NCBI GenBank assembly: GCA_900768915.1
Contig: CAAGEQ010000003.1
Span: 1-43,884 of the forward strand
From: Candidatus Gastranaerophilales bacterium
GTDB taxonomy: Bacteria; Cyanobacteriota; Vampirovibrionia; Gastranaerophilales; Gastranaerophilaceae
DNA length: 43,884 nucleotides
Reading direction: 5' to 3'
This document shows positions 9,243 to 17,491 of the stretch, in pieces. Position 1 is the first letter of the stretch. Each line of letters opens with the position of its first letter. Position numbers and translations under genes: made by a program. The notes beneath the pieces are model-generated. The model was not told where the DNA came from. It ran no database searches and saw nothing but the letters and a program-made list of their open reading frames with translations.

Positions 9243-9653
9243 ATGAAGAAAAATTTTAATGTTATTCAAATAAATGGTATTAAAGGTTTAATCATGGCTG
9301 GTGGAATTGTAGCATGTTTGTTCGCTGGTTTTGTTATATTTCCAGGCATGGTTATGAAAACAGTTTGGAATATTATTTCATCTAGTATTGGTATAATTCC
9401 TCAAATTGCAACATTACAAGGTGTTTTGTTGTGGGGAATTGTTGTTGTTAGTTATTTTGCATTCAGAAGAAAAGGTTTCATGGTTGAATTTAAATCGGCA
9501 GATGATTTATCACGTGATGAAATGGATGAGGTAATGCAAAGAATTCGTATGGAAAGACAATCTGACATTTTAACAAAAGCACTTATGAATGCAAAAAAAA
9601 TGGAAGATGAAGCAAAAAAAGAACTAAAAAAAGACGAACATGAAATAAAATAA
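9243..9653 (+). CDS. Small membrane protein of unknown function
   Basis: I do not recognise this 136-residue protein. It shows two hydrophobic segments (about residues 14-38 and 56-74, the second ending VVVSYFAFRRKG) and a charged C-terminal part from about residue 80 that looks helical and ends in a Lys/Glu-rich coiled-coil-like tail. Topology by the positive-inside rule would place the tail in the cytoplasm. It has an AAGGA site 8 bases before the ATG and lies 21 bases after ligA, so it is likely cotranscribed. The good start, length and codon use like its neighbours support a real gene. Confidence 0.7.
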   Translation: MKKNFNVIQINGIKGLIMAGGIVACLFAGFVIFPGMVMKTVWNIISSSIGIIPQIATLQGVLLWGIVVVSYFAFRRKGFMVEFKSADDLSRDEMDEVMQRIRMERQSDILTKALMNAKKMEDEAKKELKKDEHEIK

Positions 9654-9662
9654 AAAATAGTC

Positions 9663-9691
9663 TTGACATTAGAGTTTGTTCCTAATATGAT
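9663..9691 (+). promoter_or_regulatory. Strong sigma-70 promoter of the tRNA cluster
   Basis: TTGACA (9663-9668) and TATGAT (9686-9691) with an exact 17-bp spacer, ending 13 bases before the first tRNA. This is the closest match to consensus in the window. Confidence 0.88.
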
Positions 9692-9704
9692 AATAACACT
9701 GGGT

Positions 9705-9776
9705 GCCGGTATAGCTCAACGGTAGAGCAACGGTTTTGTAAACCGTAGGTTGTAGGTTCGATTCCTATTACCGGCT
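9705..9776 (+). tRNA. tRNA-Thr (UGU)
   Basis: A full cloverleaf can be drawn: acceptor GCCGGTA with TACCGGC, D arm with AGCTCAACGGTAGAGC, anticodon arm ACGGT-TTTGTAA-ACCGT with anticodon TGT, and T arm GTTCGATTC. CCA is not encoded. It is first in a three-tRNA transcript. Confidence 0.96.
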
Positions 9777-9788
9777 TTTTTCAACTCC

Positions 9789-9860
<72 letters not shown>

Positions 9861-9886
9861 TATAATATGCTACTTTGACAATTTAT

Positions 9887-9969
9887 GGGTAGATGCCCGA
9901 GTGGCTAAAGGGAACAGACTGTAAATCTGTCGTCGCGAGACTACGGTGGTTCGAATCCACCTCTGCCCA
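9887..9969 (+). tRNA. tRNA-Tyr (GUA)
   Basis: Acceptor GGGTAGA pairs with TCTGCCC. The anticodon arm ACAGA-CTGTAAA-TCTGT carries GTA, and there is a long type II variable arm (CGTCGCGAGACTACG) as expected for bacterial tRNA-Tyr. CCA is not encoded. Its 3' end is duplicated 180 bases downstream. Confidence 0.96.
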
Positions 9970-10006
9970 AATCTTTTTGAAGACTCTCAGCAATGAGAGT
10001 CTTTTT
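9959..10006 (+). repeat. Direct repeat, copy 1: tRNA-Tyr 3' end plus terminator
   Basis: These 48 bases, from the last 11 bases of the tRNA through the terminator, are repeated without change at 10139-10186. Confidence 0.9.
9980..10006 (+). terminator. Terminator of the tRNA cluster
   Basis: A 10-bp stem (AAGACTCTCA with its complement) closed by a GCAA tetraloop and followed by T residues, 10 bases after tRNA-Tyr. Confidence 0.92.
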
Positions 10007-10138
10007 AATTGTTTAGAGGTGTTTTCTCACCACCGTGGTGGTTCTTCCTCCATTTGCTAATTCTATATTTTGTATAATTCAGAAAAACTTATCATAAAAT
10101 GATACTTAATCATTTTATGTAACGCAAACGGAGTCCTT
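10007..10138. other. Noncoding segment between the two tRNA-Tyr 3'-end copies
   Basis: No gene is seen. The segment holds a perfect 11-bp hairpin (10093-10103 with 10109-10119, loop ACTTA) and a small GC-containing inverted repeat (CCACCGTGGTGG). It is what separates the duplicated tRNA end and terminator. Confidence 0.7.
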
Positions 10139-10186
10139 ACCTCTGCCCAAATCTTTTTGAAGACTCTCAGCAATGAGAGTCTTTTT
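10139..10186 (+). repeat. Direct repeat, copy 2: orphan tRNA-Tyr 3' end plus terminator
   Basis: Identical to 9959-10006, including the last bases of tRNA-Tyr and the hairpin with GCAA loop (10160-10186). There is no tRNA body in front of it. This is the pattern left by integration at, or duplication of, a tRNA 3' end. Confidence 0.9.
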
Positions 10187-10477
10187 TAGTTATCTATTAA
10201 TTTTATTATAATATTTTTCTGGACTGCTTCGTCGTTCATTTCATTCACTTCTCGCAGTGACATATAAAATATTATTAATCAAGTGATAAGTGAAATTCGA
10301 CCTTAACGTAATGAAACCTCATTATTTTATTCTGCTCTATGTTGAGCGGATTTTCGGTAGGGTAACGACACGTAGTGTCTAACTCGTAAGATTGAGCAGA
10401 ACCATGTTTCTGCGACTAGCCAAATAATTCAAAAAAGAAAATAAAAGTAGAAATTTAACAAATAAAAAAATAAATAG

Positions 10478-10498
10478 ATTCCGAAATAAATTCGGAAT
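10478..10498. repeat. REP-like palindrome (ATTCCGAA arms)
   Basis: Perfect 8-bp arms with loop ATAAA, followed by GAC. Confidence 0.8.
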
Positions 10499-10517
10499 GA
10501 CGAGAAAAACAACGGTC

Positions 10518-10538
10518 ATGCTGAACTTGTTTCAGCAT
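10518..10538. repeat. REP-like palindrome (ATGCTGAA arms)
   Basis: Perfect 8-bp arms with loop CTTGT, in opposite orientation to the one at 10478. A partial third copy (TTGAAACAAGTTCC) lies at about 10552-10565. Confidence 0.8.
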
Positions 10539-10589
10539 CTCTTCTTAGACCTTGAAACAAGTTCCAAATAACATTTTCATAAATTAAAA

Positions 10590-11117
10590 TTATTCATTAA
10601 ATGCTTCTGGTGGTAATTTTGCTTCTTCTGCTTCTTTTATGACATTAAATATACCTTTAACTTCTTCTTCGCTCATACCATATTCACATCTAGCAGAATA
10701 ATATCCGCTTTCAGCAGCAAAATACATTACATAAATTTTTTCATTATCACGTCTTACGTTTAGTTCTACATCACCATCTAATTTTAATTTAGTATTTATT
10801 GGGTATTTGTTATAATCGCCACTTGTATCTTCTCCGAATTTGTTTGATATTGTTTTTCTTACACAAACATTACGTTTTTCATCTAATGGGTAGTTGATTT
10901 CGTATAAACCTTTCATTGCACGAATGGAGTAATTTGATAATATTAAAGGAAATTCAAATCCTGCAATTTTAGATGCTTGTTGCGTATTTTGTTCGCAATC
11001 ACTCCAAGGATTTAACATTCCACATCTACTATGCCTAAAAAAACAAGCATTAGCAGACAATGTTGTTGTAAATAAAATTACTAATAAAGCACTTAAAATG
11101 GACATAAATTTTTTCAT
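10590..11117 (-). CDS. Exported protein of unknown function
   Basis: I do not recognise the 175-residue product. It begins with a clear signal peptide (MKKF, then a hydrophobic run to about residue 20, cleavage likely after SANA). The Cys that follows does not sit in a convincing lipobox, so normal signal peptidase I processing is more likely. The mature part has five Cys residues (including CFFRHSRC and SARCEYG), which could form disulfides outside the membrane, and an acidic C-terminal helix (EEEVKGIFNVIKEAEEA). It begins 18 bases after the stop of the gene at 11135-12199, with an AGGAG site, so the two form an operon. Role unknown. Confidence 0.7.
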   Translation of the reverse strand: MKKFMSILSALLVILFTTTLSANACFFRHSRCGMLNPWSDCEQNTQQASKIAGFEFPLILSNYSIRAMKGLYEINYPLDEKRNVCVRKTISNKFGEDTSGDYNKYPINTKLKLDGDVELNVRRDNEKIYVMYFAAESGYYSARCEYGMSEEEVKGIFNVIKEAEEAKLPPEAFNE

Positions 11118-11134
11118 ATTAATTACTCCTTTTA

Positions 11135-12199
11135 TTATTTTTTAAGTATTGGATTTTTCGTATTTTGTGCAATATGTGAGTTTTTAGAATCAACTCTATC
11201 AGCCAAGAATGTTGAAAGTATTGGTATAAATGCATAATATATAGTACCTAATATCAATGTAGGTTTTGCAATTTTTATACCCTCTACATATTTACTTAAA
11301 TTTTTGTCATTTTTATTAACTTCGCTAAACTTATTGATAAATTTTTCTGTTGGTTTATCTAAAACTTTATCAAGTAAATAACCGCCTGCGATACTCAATG
11401 CCGTTGAAATTGTTGCATTATAGATTAATGGTTTTTTACGAGTTTCATCAATTTTTTTATTGTGCTTTGTTTGCTGTACGAATGCTGTTGTTGTAATTGC
11501 ATCTGTAAGAGCCATTGTATGCATTGCAAAATTGCTATCCTTAAATTTTTCAACAAATTTTTGTACATGAGGATTATCCATAACTTTTCCCATACCTTTC
11601 GCTATTGGGCTAAGTTTAGGAGTACCTGTAAATGATACAGGTTTATTATTTGGGTTTATATTTATGTTTAAATCATTAACAACCATTTTATTGTTGTTTT
11701 GTTTGTTTTCTACAATTTTATTATGTTGTTTATTTTTAAAAATTGCACCCATAATAGGTGGAATCATTAGGCAGGTCATAATTGATTTTGGAGCAGCAGC
11801 AACTGCACTAACTCCAAGTTTAAACATTTGAGATAAAAATTGATAACTCTTTGATTCTATTAATGGTTTTGATTTTTCTGTTAAATTTTTGATAGTTTCA
11901 GGTTTTAAATATTTTTCCGGATTTTTATCAATTTTTTTTGCATTTCTTGCAATAGGAATAGATGCTCCTAACATCAATACGTAACCTGCAGCAGATGATG
12001 CAATTGATTTTGCACAAGCTAATCTTTTGTTTTCTTTATCTGTATTTGGTGTAAGCATTATTGAAAAAGGTCTTACAAATGTAGATAAAGCAAGCGAAGT
12101 TCCAGCCGCAAACAAAGAACCATTGTCAGCTGCGAATTTTAATCCTTTTTTTAGAAGTTGATTTTTATAAATATTATTTGAAATTGAATTTACTTTCAT
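11135..12199 (-). CDS. Lineage-specific membrane protein with SFTG motif
   Basis: The 354-residue protein has no family I can name. It contains several hydrophobic helices (around residues 28-45, 68-86, 125-150, 265-285, 315-335), an Asn/Lys-rich spacer around residues 150-188, and then PVSFTGTPKLSP. The SFTG tetrapeptide after an Asn/Gln/Lys-rich spacer recurs in the protein at 38265-40310, which has a similar layout. Both look like members of an expanded set typical of this lineage. The motif may be a sorting or processing signal, but this is only a guess. It is the first gene of a two-gene minus-strand operon. Confidence 0.65.
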   Translation of the reverse strand: MKVNSISNNIYKNQLLKKGLKFAADNGSLFAAGTSLALSTFVRPFSIMLTPNTDKENKRLACAKSIASSAAGYVLMLGASIPIARNAKKIDKNPEKYLKPETIKNLTEKSKPLIESKSYQFLSQMFKLGVSAVAAAPKSIMTCLMIPPIMGAIFKNKQHNKIVENKQNNNKMVVNDLNININPNNKPVSFTGTPKLSPIAKGMGKVMDNPHVQKFVEKFKDSNFAMHTMALTDAITTTAFVQQTKHNKKIDETRKKPLIYNATISTALSIAGGYLLDKVLDKPTEKFINKFSEVNKNDKNLSKYVEGIKIAKPTLILGTIYYAFIPILSTFLADRVDSKNSHIAQNTKNPILKK

Positions 12200-12262
12200 C
12201 TATTTTTATTAGATAACATAAATAGTTAAAAGTAAATTGTATTTATTAAAAGATTAAGATAT

Positions 12263-12952
12263 ATGGAGATAAAACGTTTTTTTAAGTTAGAATTGTCAGG
12301 TTGGAAACCAATCGAAGTTTTTAGTTTATTTTCAATTTTATGTTTTATTCTCATAAATGCATATATCAAACATGATAACCCTATTGCTGTAATATCTGCA
12401 GTTTGTGGCATATTATATACTGTAATTGCAGGTAAAGGAAAAATTTCTTGTTATTTCTTTGGTTTATGTGGTTCGGGGTTTTATTCTTATTTAGCATTGC
12501 AGAATGCTTTGTATGGAAATTTATTTTTATATTTATGTTATTACATACCAATGCAAATTTTAGGGATTTTTAAATGGAAAAATAATCTAAACAAAAAAAC
12601 TAATGAAATTGTTAAAACAAGACTATCGACAAAAGAAAGAATAAAATTGGTTATTATATCTGCTATTTTGTGCGATATTCTATCTATGATTTTATATTTT
12701 ATCAATGATAGCAATCCGGCATTAGATGGAACAACAACAATGTTATCATTGGTTGGAATGTATTTGACAGTAAAAAGATGTATTGAACAATGGGTTATTT
12801 GGACTATTGTTAATGCTATTTCGATTTTGATGTGGATTAAAATTTTAATGCATGGCGAAAAAGTTTATGCAACTGTTATTATGTGGAGTGTATATTTTAT
12901 TTTAGCAATTTATTTTTATTTCCAATGGCGAAAAGAGTTGTATAACAAATAA
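12263..12952 (+). CDS. pnuC: Nicotinamide mononucleotide/riboside transporter PnuC
   Basis: The 229-residue product has seven or so membrane segments and matches the PnuC family, which takes up nicotinamide riboside for NAD synthesis by facilitated diffusion. Family marks are the early YTVIAGKGKISCYFFGLCGSGFY region around residues 52-74, the YYIPMQILGIFKWKNN block at about 93-108, and the late KRCIEQWVIWTIVNAISI block around 171-188 that lines the substrate site. It stands alone on the plus strand between divergent and convergent neighbours, and its stop codon directly abuts the stop codon of pabA with no base between. The ribosome binding site is weak. No NMN-sensing riboswitch is evident in the 63-base leader. 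Confidence 0.9.
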   Translation: MEIKRFFKLELSGWKPIEVFSLFSILCFILINAYIKHDNPIAVISAVCGILYTVIAGKGKISCYFFGLCGSGFYSYLALQNALYGNLFLYLCYYIPMQILGIFKWKNNLNKKTNEIVKTRLSTKERIKLVIISAILCDILSMILYFINDSNPALDGTTTMLSLVGMYLTVKRCIEQWVIWTIVNAISILMWIKILMHGEKVYATVIMWSVYFILAIYFYFQWRKELYNK

Positions 12953-13519
12953 TTATTTTAGTTTAATAAAGTTTTCAATAATATTTATCCCATTTGTAGT
13001 TAATATTGCTTCTGGGTGAAATTGTACACCGTAAGTTTGCGTATTTTCTACTTCTAATCCCATAATTATATTATCTTTTGTTTTTGCATTTATTTTTAAA
13101 GGTAAATTTACACTAGAATTATCAACAATCAATGAATGATACCTTGTTGCTTGAAAACCTTGTTCAAAACTATTATAAATAGGACAATTTTTATCGAAAA
13201 AGATATTTGTAGTTTTTCCGTGACAAGGTTCTTTTGCCTGTATTATATTTGCACCAAAATATTTTGCTATACATTGATGACCTAAACAAATCCCTAGTAT
13301 AGGTCTTGTTTTATAGAATTTATCAATAACATCAAGAGTTACACCAGAATTATCAGGATTTCCATATCCTGGTGATAAGATTATGGAATTAAAATTTAGT
13401 TTTGAAATCTCGTTTAAAGTTAATTCGTCATTTCTTATAACAATAGGTTCTATTCCGAGTATTCTGACATATTCTACAATATTGTATGTAAAAGAATCAT
13501 AGTTATCTATTATTAACAT
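12953..13519 (-). CDS. pabA: Aminodeoxychorismate synthase, glutamine amidotransferase subunit
   Basis: The 188-residue product is a class I glutamine amidotransferase that supplies ammonia to PabB for p-aminobenzoate and folate synthesis. The triad is present: nucleophile Cys in ILGICLGHQCIA, and His and Glu in YGVQFHPEAI. The N-terminal LIIDNYDSFTYN is diagnostic. I placed the start at 13519 rather than an upstream in-frame codon because GAGGTG lies 6 bases before this ATG and the family starts at LIIDNYDSF. It overlaps the pabBC fusion by 7 bases. TrpG use in tryptophan synthesis is possible in bifunctional relatives, but the pabBC context favours folate. Confidence 0.93.
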   Translation of the reverse strand: MLIIDNYDSFTYNIVEYVRILGIEPIVIRNDELTLNEISKLNFNSIILSPGYGNPDNSGVTLDVIDKFYKTRPILGICLGHQCIAKYFGANIIQAKEPCHGKTTNIFFDKNCPIYNSFEQGFQATRYHSLIVDNSSVNLPLKINAKTKDNIIMGLEVENTQTYGVQFHPEAILTTNGINIIENFIKLK

Positions 13520-15162
13520 AATTTCACCTCTACAATTCCTCTTACAGAATTTATGCAATAAATCTTATCAGCATTGATAACGTCATTTTTATACAAGATT
13601 TTTTCTTTTAATTTATCTAATATTGATTGTCGATAAACACCATTTAACAAACCCGATGAAATAGGTGGTGTGTATAATTCTCCATCTTTTTTAATGACAA
13701 TATTTGAACGTCCACCTTCTGTTAATTCACCTTTTTCATTAAAATATACTTCATCATATAGTTCACCATTTTTTATTTTATTCATTGTATCTTGATACCA
13801 AGGTCTATAATCTGTTTTATGGTATAAAAATAAATTTGAACTGTTTAAAATTTTATCTGAGAATTTAATTTTTGTAGTTTTATTTTCTTTTAATTTTTTA
13901 TATTCAATATCATATTGTCCATTTTGTTGTAAAACAAGTCGCATTATTCCATCTTGTGCAGGTTTTAAATCATAAAGTAATTCATCAAATTCGTAATTAA
14001 AGAAATTTGCACTATTTTTTAGTCGTTCTAAATGTTCTTTAAAAAATAGTATTTTCCCATTTTGAACTTTCATTGTCTCAATTAGATTGAACTTTGGTAA
14101 TTTGTATAAAAATTTTCGTTTAGTTTCTGTTTCTAACCATTCATCAATAGCATCAGAATCCCAAACAATTGCTCCACCAGTGTGGCATAAATAATATTTT
14201 TCGTTATTCTTTTTTTGTAAAATTCTAATTGGTACACTAAAAATAATTTCTTCTGGTGATATGAATCCAATAGCACCACAATAAATATCTCTTTTAAATG
14301 GTTCTAATTCATCAATTACACGCATTGTAGAAATCTTGGGTGCTCCTGTAATTGAACCACAAGGAAATATACTTTCAAAAATTTTGTATAAAGTTACGTT
14401 TTTTTCTAATTCGGCAGTAATTGTTGAAGTCATTTGATGAACGGTTTTATGTGTTTCTATTTCAAATAATTTTTCAACATTAACAGTACCTTTTTTTGCA
14501 ATTCTACTTAAATCATTTCTTAATAAATCTACAATCATTACATTTTCTGATTGATTTTTTATGTCATTTTTTAAAAATTCAATATTTTGCTCATCTTCTT
14601 CATTCGTTCTCGCTCGTTGAATAGTACCTTTCATAGGCTTTGTAATTATTTTATTATCTTTTATTTTGAAGAATAATTCAGGTGAAAAAGATAATAATAT
14701 TTCATATTTATTTTTAATATACGTATTATATGGCGTTCTTTGATTTTGTAAAAGCATTTCAAACAAGTCAAAAGAGTTTAAGTCTACATGAATTTCACTA
14801 GGATATGTATAATTAACTTCATAAGTTATCCCTTGCCTAATATAATCTTTAATCTTTGAAATATCTTCTGTGTAGTGCTTTTTAGATATTTTAGGTATTA
14901 CTAAAGGTGCTAAATTATTATCATTTTTGCTTGGAGTATATTGTTTATAATTATTAAAAACTTCAAAATATAAAAGTGGTTCTTTTGAGTTATAATCATG
15001 ACCTAAAAATATATTTTTTGCTTCATATCTAATATAACCAAGCAAATAATATTTCTTTTTATATTCTTCAATTTTATTAAAAGCAGATTTTAACGAATTT
15101 TTATCAAAAGCTTCAATTATATCAATTGGCTTTCCAAATATTTTTTCATCATATATTTGCAT
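13513..15162 (-). CDS. pabBC: Fused aminodeoxychorismate synthase component I / aminodeoxychorismate lyase (PabB-PabC)
   Basis: The 549-residue product fuses two steps of p-aminobenzoate synthesis. The N-terminal two thirds is a chorismate-binding PabB domain with PMKGT near residue 178, the DLLRNDLSRI block, and CGSITGAPKISTMRVI. The last third is a class IV PLP enzyme (aminodeoxychorismate lyase) with LIETMKV at its start, a probable PLP Lys in HKTDYR, and TEGGRSNIVI for cofactor phosphate binding. Such fusions are known in several phyla. It begins 3 bases after the stop of the GT9 gene and overlaps pabA, so all three genes are translationally coupled. Confidence 0.93.
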   Translation of the reverse strand: MQIYDEKIFGKPIDIIEAFDKNSLKSAFNKIEEYKKKYYLLGYIRYEAKNIFLGHDYNSKEPLLYFEVFNNYKQYTPSKNDNNLAPLVIPKISKKHYTEDISKIKDYIRQGITYEVNYTYPSEIHVDLNSFDLFEMLLQNQRTPYNTYIKNKYEILLSFSPELFFKIKDNKIITKPMKGTIQRARTNEEDEQNIEFLKNDIKNQSENVMIVDLLRNDLSRIAKKGTVNVEKLFEIETHKTVHQMTSTITAELEKNVTLYKIFESIFPCGSITGAPKISTMRVIDELEPFKRDIYCGAIGFISPEEIIFSVPIRILQKKNNEKYYLCHTGGAIVWDSDAIDEWLETETKRKFLYKLPKFNLIETMKVQNGKILFFKEHLERLKNSANFFNYEFDELLYDLKPAQDGIMRLVLQQNGQYDIEYKKLKENKTTKIKFSDKILNSSNLFLYHKTDYRPWYQDTMNKIKNGELYDEVYFNEKGELTEGGRSNIVIKKDGELYTPPISSGLLNGVYRQSILDKLKEKILYKNDVINADKIYCINSVRGIVEVKLC

Positions 15163-15165
15163 AAT

Positions 15166-16152
15166 TTACTCACAAATAATTCTTGCTAATTCATTAAAAT
15201 CAAATTTTAAACAACTTAGTTCTTCACAAGATGTTTTACGTCTTTCCCATAAACATGGTTTCAGATTACAATTATCATGTGCTTTTAGAGGTATCACGTT
15301 TTCATTTCTTGGAACTAATTTTAAATCATCTGTAGGTCCAAAAATTGGATAAGTTTTAACACCTAACGCAACTGCAATATGTAATGGTGCAGAATCAGAA
15401 CATACAAATTTTTCAGCAGAAGAAATTAGTCTTGCTAAATCAACAAGGTTTTTAGTCATACCATAATAGTTTTCATAATTATTTGTTTGAGTATGTGTTT
15501 TTATTTCATTTATACATTCTTCATCATCTGGTCCACCAACTAGAATTACACGTTTTCCGTATGAAACAAGTCTATCAATTAACATAGCCCATTCTTTAGG
15601 TGTGATTGTTTTTATACAACCTTTATTTTTGCTCATTAAACTTACTCCAGGGTGGATAAGTATTGAGTTAGGTAATTTCTGTTCAGGTTGTACAGAAATT
15701 TGTGGTAACTCTGTATTATATGAAGTTACTGGTCTAACTAAATCATGATACATAGCACCTGCATATTGACTTTTGTTTAGTGGAATCGCTTTTGTTAATA
15801 ATAACTCACTTAGTTTACCAGTGTTAAATCCATATTTTTTAGGTATAAATGTCATTGTTTCTATAATAGAAATCATTGGATTTGCACCAGATGAAATTAT
15901 CATTTGGTAATCACCAAATATTGCTTTAGTTATAAGTCTGAATATTTCGCTATATTTATTTTTACCTTTTATATCAACAGTTATAACATCATCTATAACA
16001 TCTGTAAGTTGTTGTATAGATTTACTTCTAGGTTCTAATGCTAAAGTAATTTTTGCATTAGGATATTCTTTTCTTAAAGAAATTAGTGCTGGTAAGAATA
16101 AAATTTCATCACCCAAACCACCAAAATTCATTGCTAAAATTCTCTTAATCAT
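15166..16152 (-). CDS. Glycosyltransferase family 9 (heptosyltransferase-like)
   Basis: The product (about 328 residues) belongs to the GT9 family of ADP-heptose:LPS heptosyltransferases and relatives. Marks are the N-terminal MNFGGLGDEILFLPAL, the central HPGVSLMSKNKG, RVILVGGPDDEE, and the sugar-nucleotide site CSDSAPLHIAVALG followed by YPIFGPTD. A C-terminal cluster of four Cys (KPCLWERRKTSCEELSC) is seen in many family members. I prefer the ATG at 16152 to an upstream in-frame TTG. It heads the transcript that continues into pabBC and pabA, an odd partnership of envelope and folate genes. The acceptor cannot be told. Confidence 0.85.
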   Translation of the reverse strand: MIKRILAMNFGGLGDEILFLPALISLRKEYPNAKITLALEPRSKSIQQLTDVIDDVITVDIKGKNKYSEIFRLITKAIFGDYQMIISSGANPMISIIETMTFIPKKYGFNTGKLSELLLTKAIPLNKSQYAGAMYHDLVRPVTSYNTELPQISVQPEQKLPNSILIHPGVSLMSKNKGCIKTITPKEWAMLIDRLVSYGKRVILVGGPDDEECINEIKTHTQTNNYENYYGMTKNLVDLARLISSAEKFVCSDSAPLHIAVALGVKTYPIFGPTDDLKLVPRNENVIPLKAHDNCNLKPCLWERRKTSCEELSCLKFDFNELARIICE

Positions 16153-16212
16153 AACGACATTATAATACAAATGAAAAATATGATTTAATTTTTTACATAA
16201 TGATACATAATA

Positions 16213-16241
16213 TTGAACAGATGCAATCTTTGAGATATTCT
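16213..16241 (+). promoter_or_regulatory. Promoter of the minCDE operon
   Basis: TTGAAC (16213-16218) and TATTCT (16236-16241) are 17 bases apart, 26 bases before the minC start. Confidence 0.5.
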
Positions 16242-16267
16242 GTTGATGTATTAGTTTATATGGATAT

Positions 16268-17491
16268 ATGATTATGGATTACAAAGAAAAGACAATTATC
16301 GATTTAAGCGAGGCAACTAATATTTCAGATTTAGTTTTAAAAATAAATTCAGAACTTGAATCAGATAATACAAGAGATAAAAATGTTTATTTAAACTTAG
16401 GTAAAGTTGATTTAAAACAATCTCAGCTTTTAAGTATTAAAGCATTGATTGAAACAATGGATTCAAAATTAGCAGGTGTTCAAACATCTTCTGATATGAC
16501 AGAAGCATCTGCAGTTGGTTTAGGATTACCTGTTGGAGATGTTTCACCAAAAACCACTCCAACATTTAGTGAAACATTTAAAAATACTTCTTCACAAGAA
16601 GAAAAAATTGAAGAAAATAATTCAAATGAAATAAGTTCATTTGCTCAATTGAAGAAAATGAATTCTATTGGTGATTTTGTTACTGATGCTCAAACTCTTC
16701 AAGAAGTTAATGATGAAAATTTGGAAGAAGAAACAAAAGAATTTTTAGATGAAGCAGATTCTGAAGAAGATGAATATTCTGAAGAAACTTCAAATATAGA
16801 GGTTGAATCAAAAAATAATATAGATAATTCTGATTTGTTTAAAACAACAACTGAAGAAGAAAATATTTATGCAAAATTAGAAAAAGAACAAGGTTCAAAA
16901 CCTTCAGAAGATGTTCAATCAGCACTTGATGCAGCATTTGGAGGTTTGCCACAACCTAAGCAAGAAGATGATGATTATGAAATTTTTGCAAAACCTCAAC
17001 AAATGCAAGAAACATTTGAAGAACACGAAGTATCTGAAACTGTTGAAAAAACTGATGAAGGCAAGTATGTATTACTTGACACAGAAGGTATTACTCCAGA
17101 AGGTATAGAACTAATTAAATCAAATACTTCTGATTTACCTACATTATATTTGACTCAAACATTACGTTCAGGTCAAACAGTTTCTTATGAAGGCAATATT
17201 TTCATAGTTGGTGATGCTCACCCAGGAAGTGAAGTTATCGCAACAGGTGATATTACAGTTTGGGGTATTTTAGGTGGTATTGTTCATGCTGGTTCAAAAG
17301 GCAATACAGATGCTAAAATTAGAGCATTAAAACTAAACCCTATTCAATTGAGAATAGCAAATTTATATTCTAGAAGAAATGATACAGTAAATGTACCTTA
17401 TGTACAAAAATCAAATGAATTTACACCAGAAGAAGCTAGAATAGATAAAAATCAAATCGTTATATATAAGACATTAAGGAGAGAAGATTAA
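16268..17491 (+). CDS. minC: Septum-site-determining protein MinC, long form
   Basis: The product inhibits FtsZ ring assembly away from midcell and is brought to the membrane by MinD. The C-terminal beta-helix domain is clear at about residues 294-372 (TLRSGQTVSYEGNIFIVGD, then HPGSEVIATGDITVWGILGG and HAGSKGN). At 407 residues it is far longer than the usual 220-270. The excess is an acidic, Ser/Thr/Glu-rich, probably disordered stretch at about residues 90-260 between the N-terminal part and the C-domain. Two ATG codons six bases apart could start it; neither has a strong Shine-Dalgarno site. Its stop TAATG overlaps the minD start by one base. Confidence 0.92.
   Translation: MIMDYKEKTIIDLSEATNISDLVLKINSELESDNTRDKNVYLNLGKVDLKQSQLLSIKALIETMDSKLAGVQTSSDMTEASAVGLGLPVGDVSPKTTPTFSETFKNTSSQEEKIEENNSNEISSFAQLKKMNSIGDFVTDAQTLQEVNDENLEEETKEFLDEADSEEDEYSEETSNIEVESKNNIDNSDLFKTTTEEENIYAKLEKEQGSKPSEDVQSALDAAFGGLPQPKQEDDDYEIFAKPQQMQETFEEHEVSETVEKTDEGKYVLLDTEGITPEGIELIKSNTSDLPTLYLTQTLRSGQTVSYEGNIFIVGDAHPGSEVIATGDITVWGILGGIVHAGSKGNTDAKIRALKLNPIQLRIANLYSRRNDTVNVPYVQKSNEFTPEEARIDKNQIVIYKTLRRED

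Larger units (their letters stand above)
10187..10589. repeat. Noncoding island with rearranged repeat fragments
   Basis: About 400 bases without a gene. It holds an internally deleted repeat B fragment (10219-10261), an inverted B fragment (10396-10431) similar to 43722-43757, nested inverted repeats (TCTGCTC/GAGCAGA at 10331 and 10394; GACAC/GTGTC at 10367-10379), and palindromes at 10478-10498 and 10518-10538. It is a patchwork of the same pieces found at 25156-25754 and 43550-43884. Confidence 0.75.

Noticed and set aside
9875..9880. TTGACA before tRNA-Tyr as a second promoter
   Set aside because: A -10 box at the right spacing would fall inside the tRNA and is not seen; the cluster already has a strong promoter.
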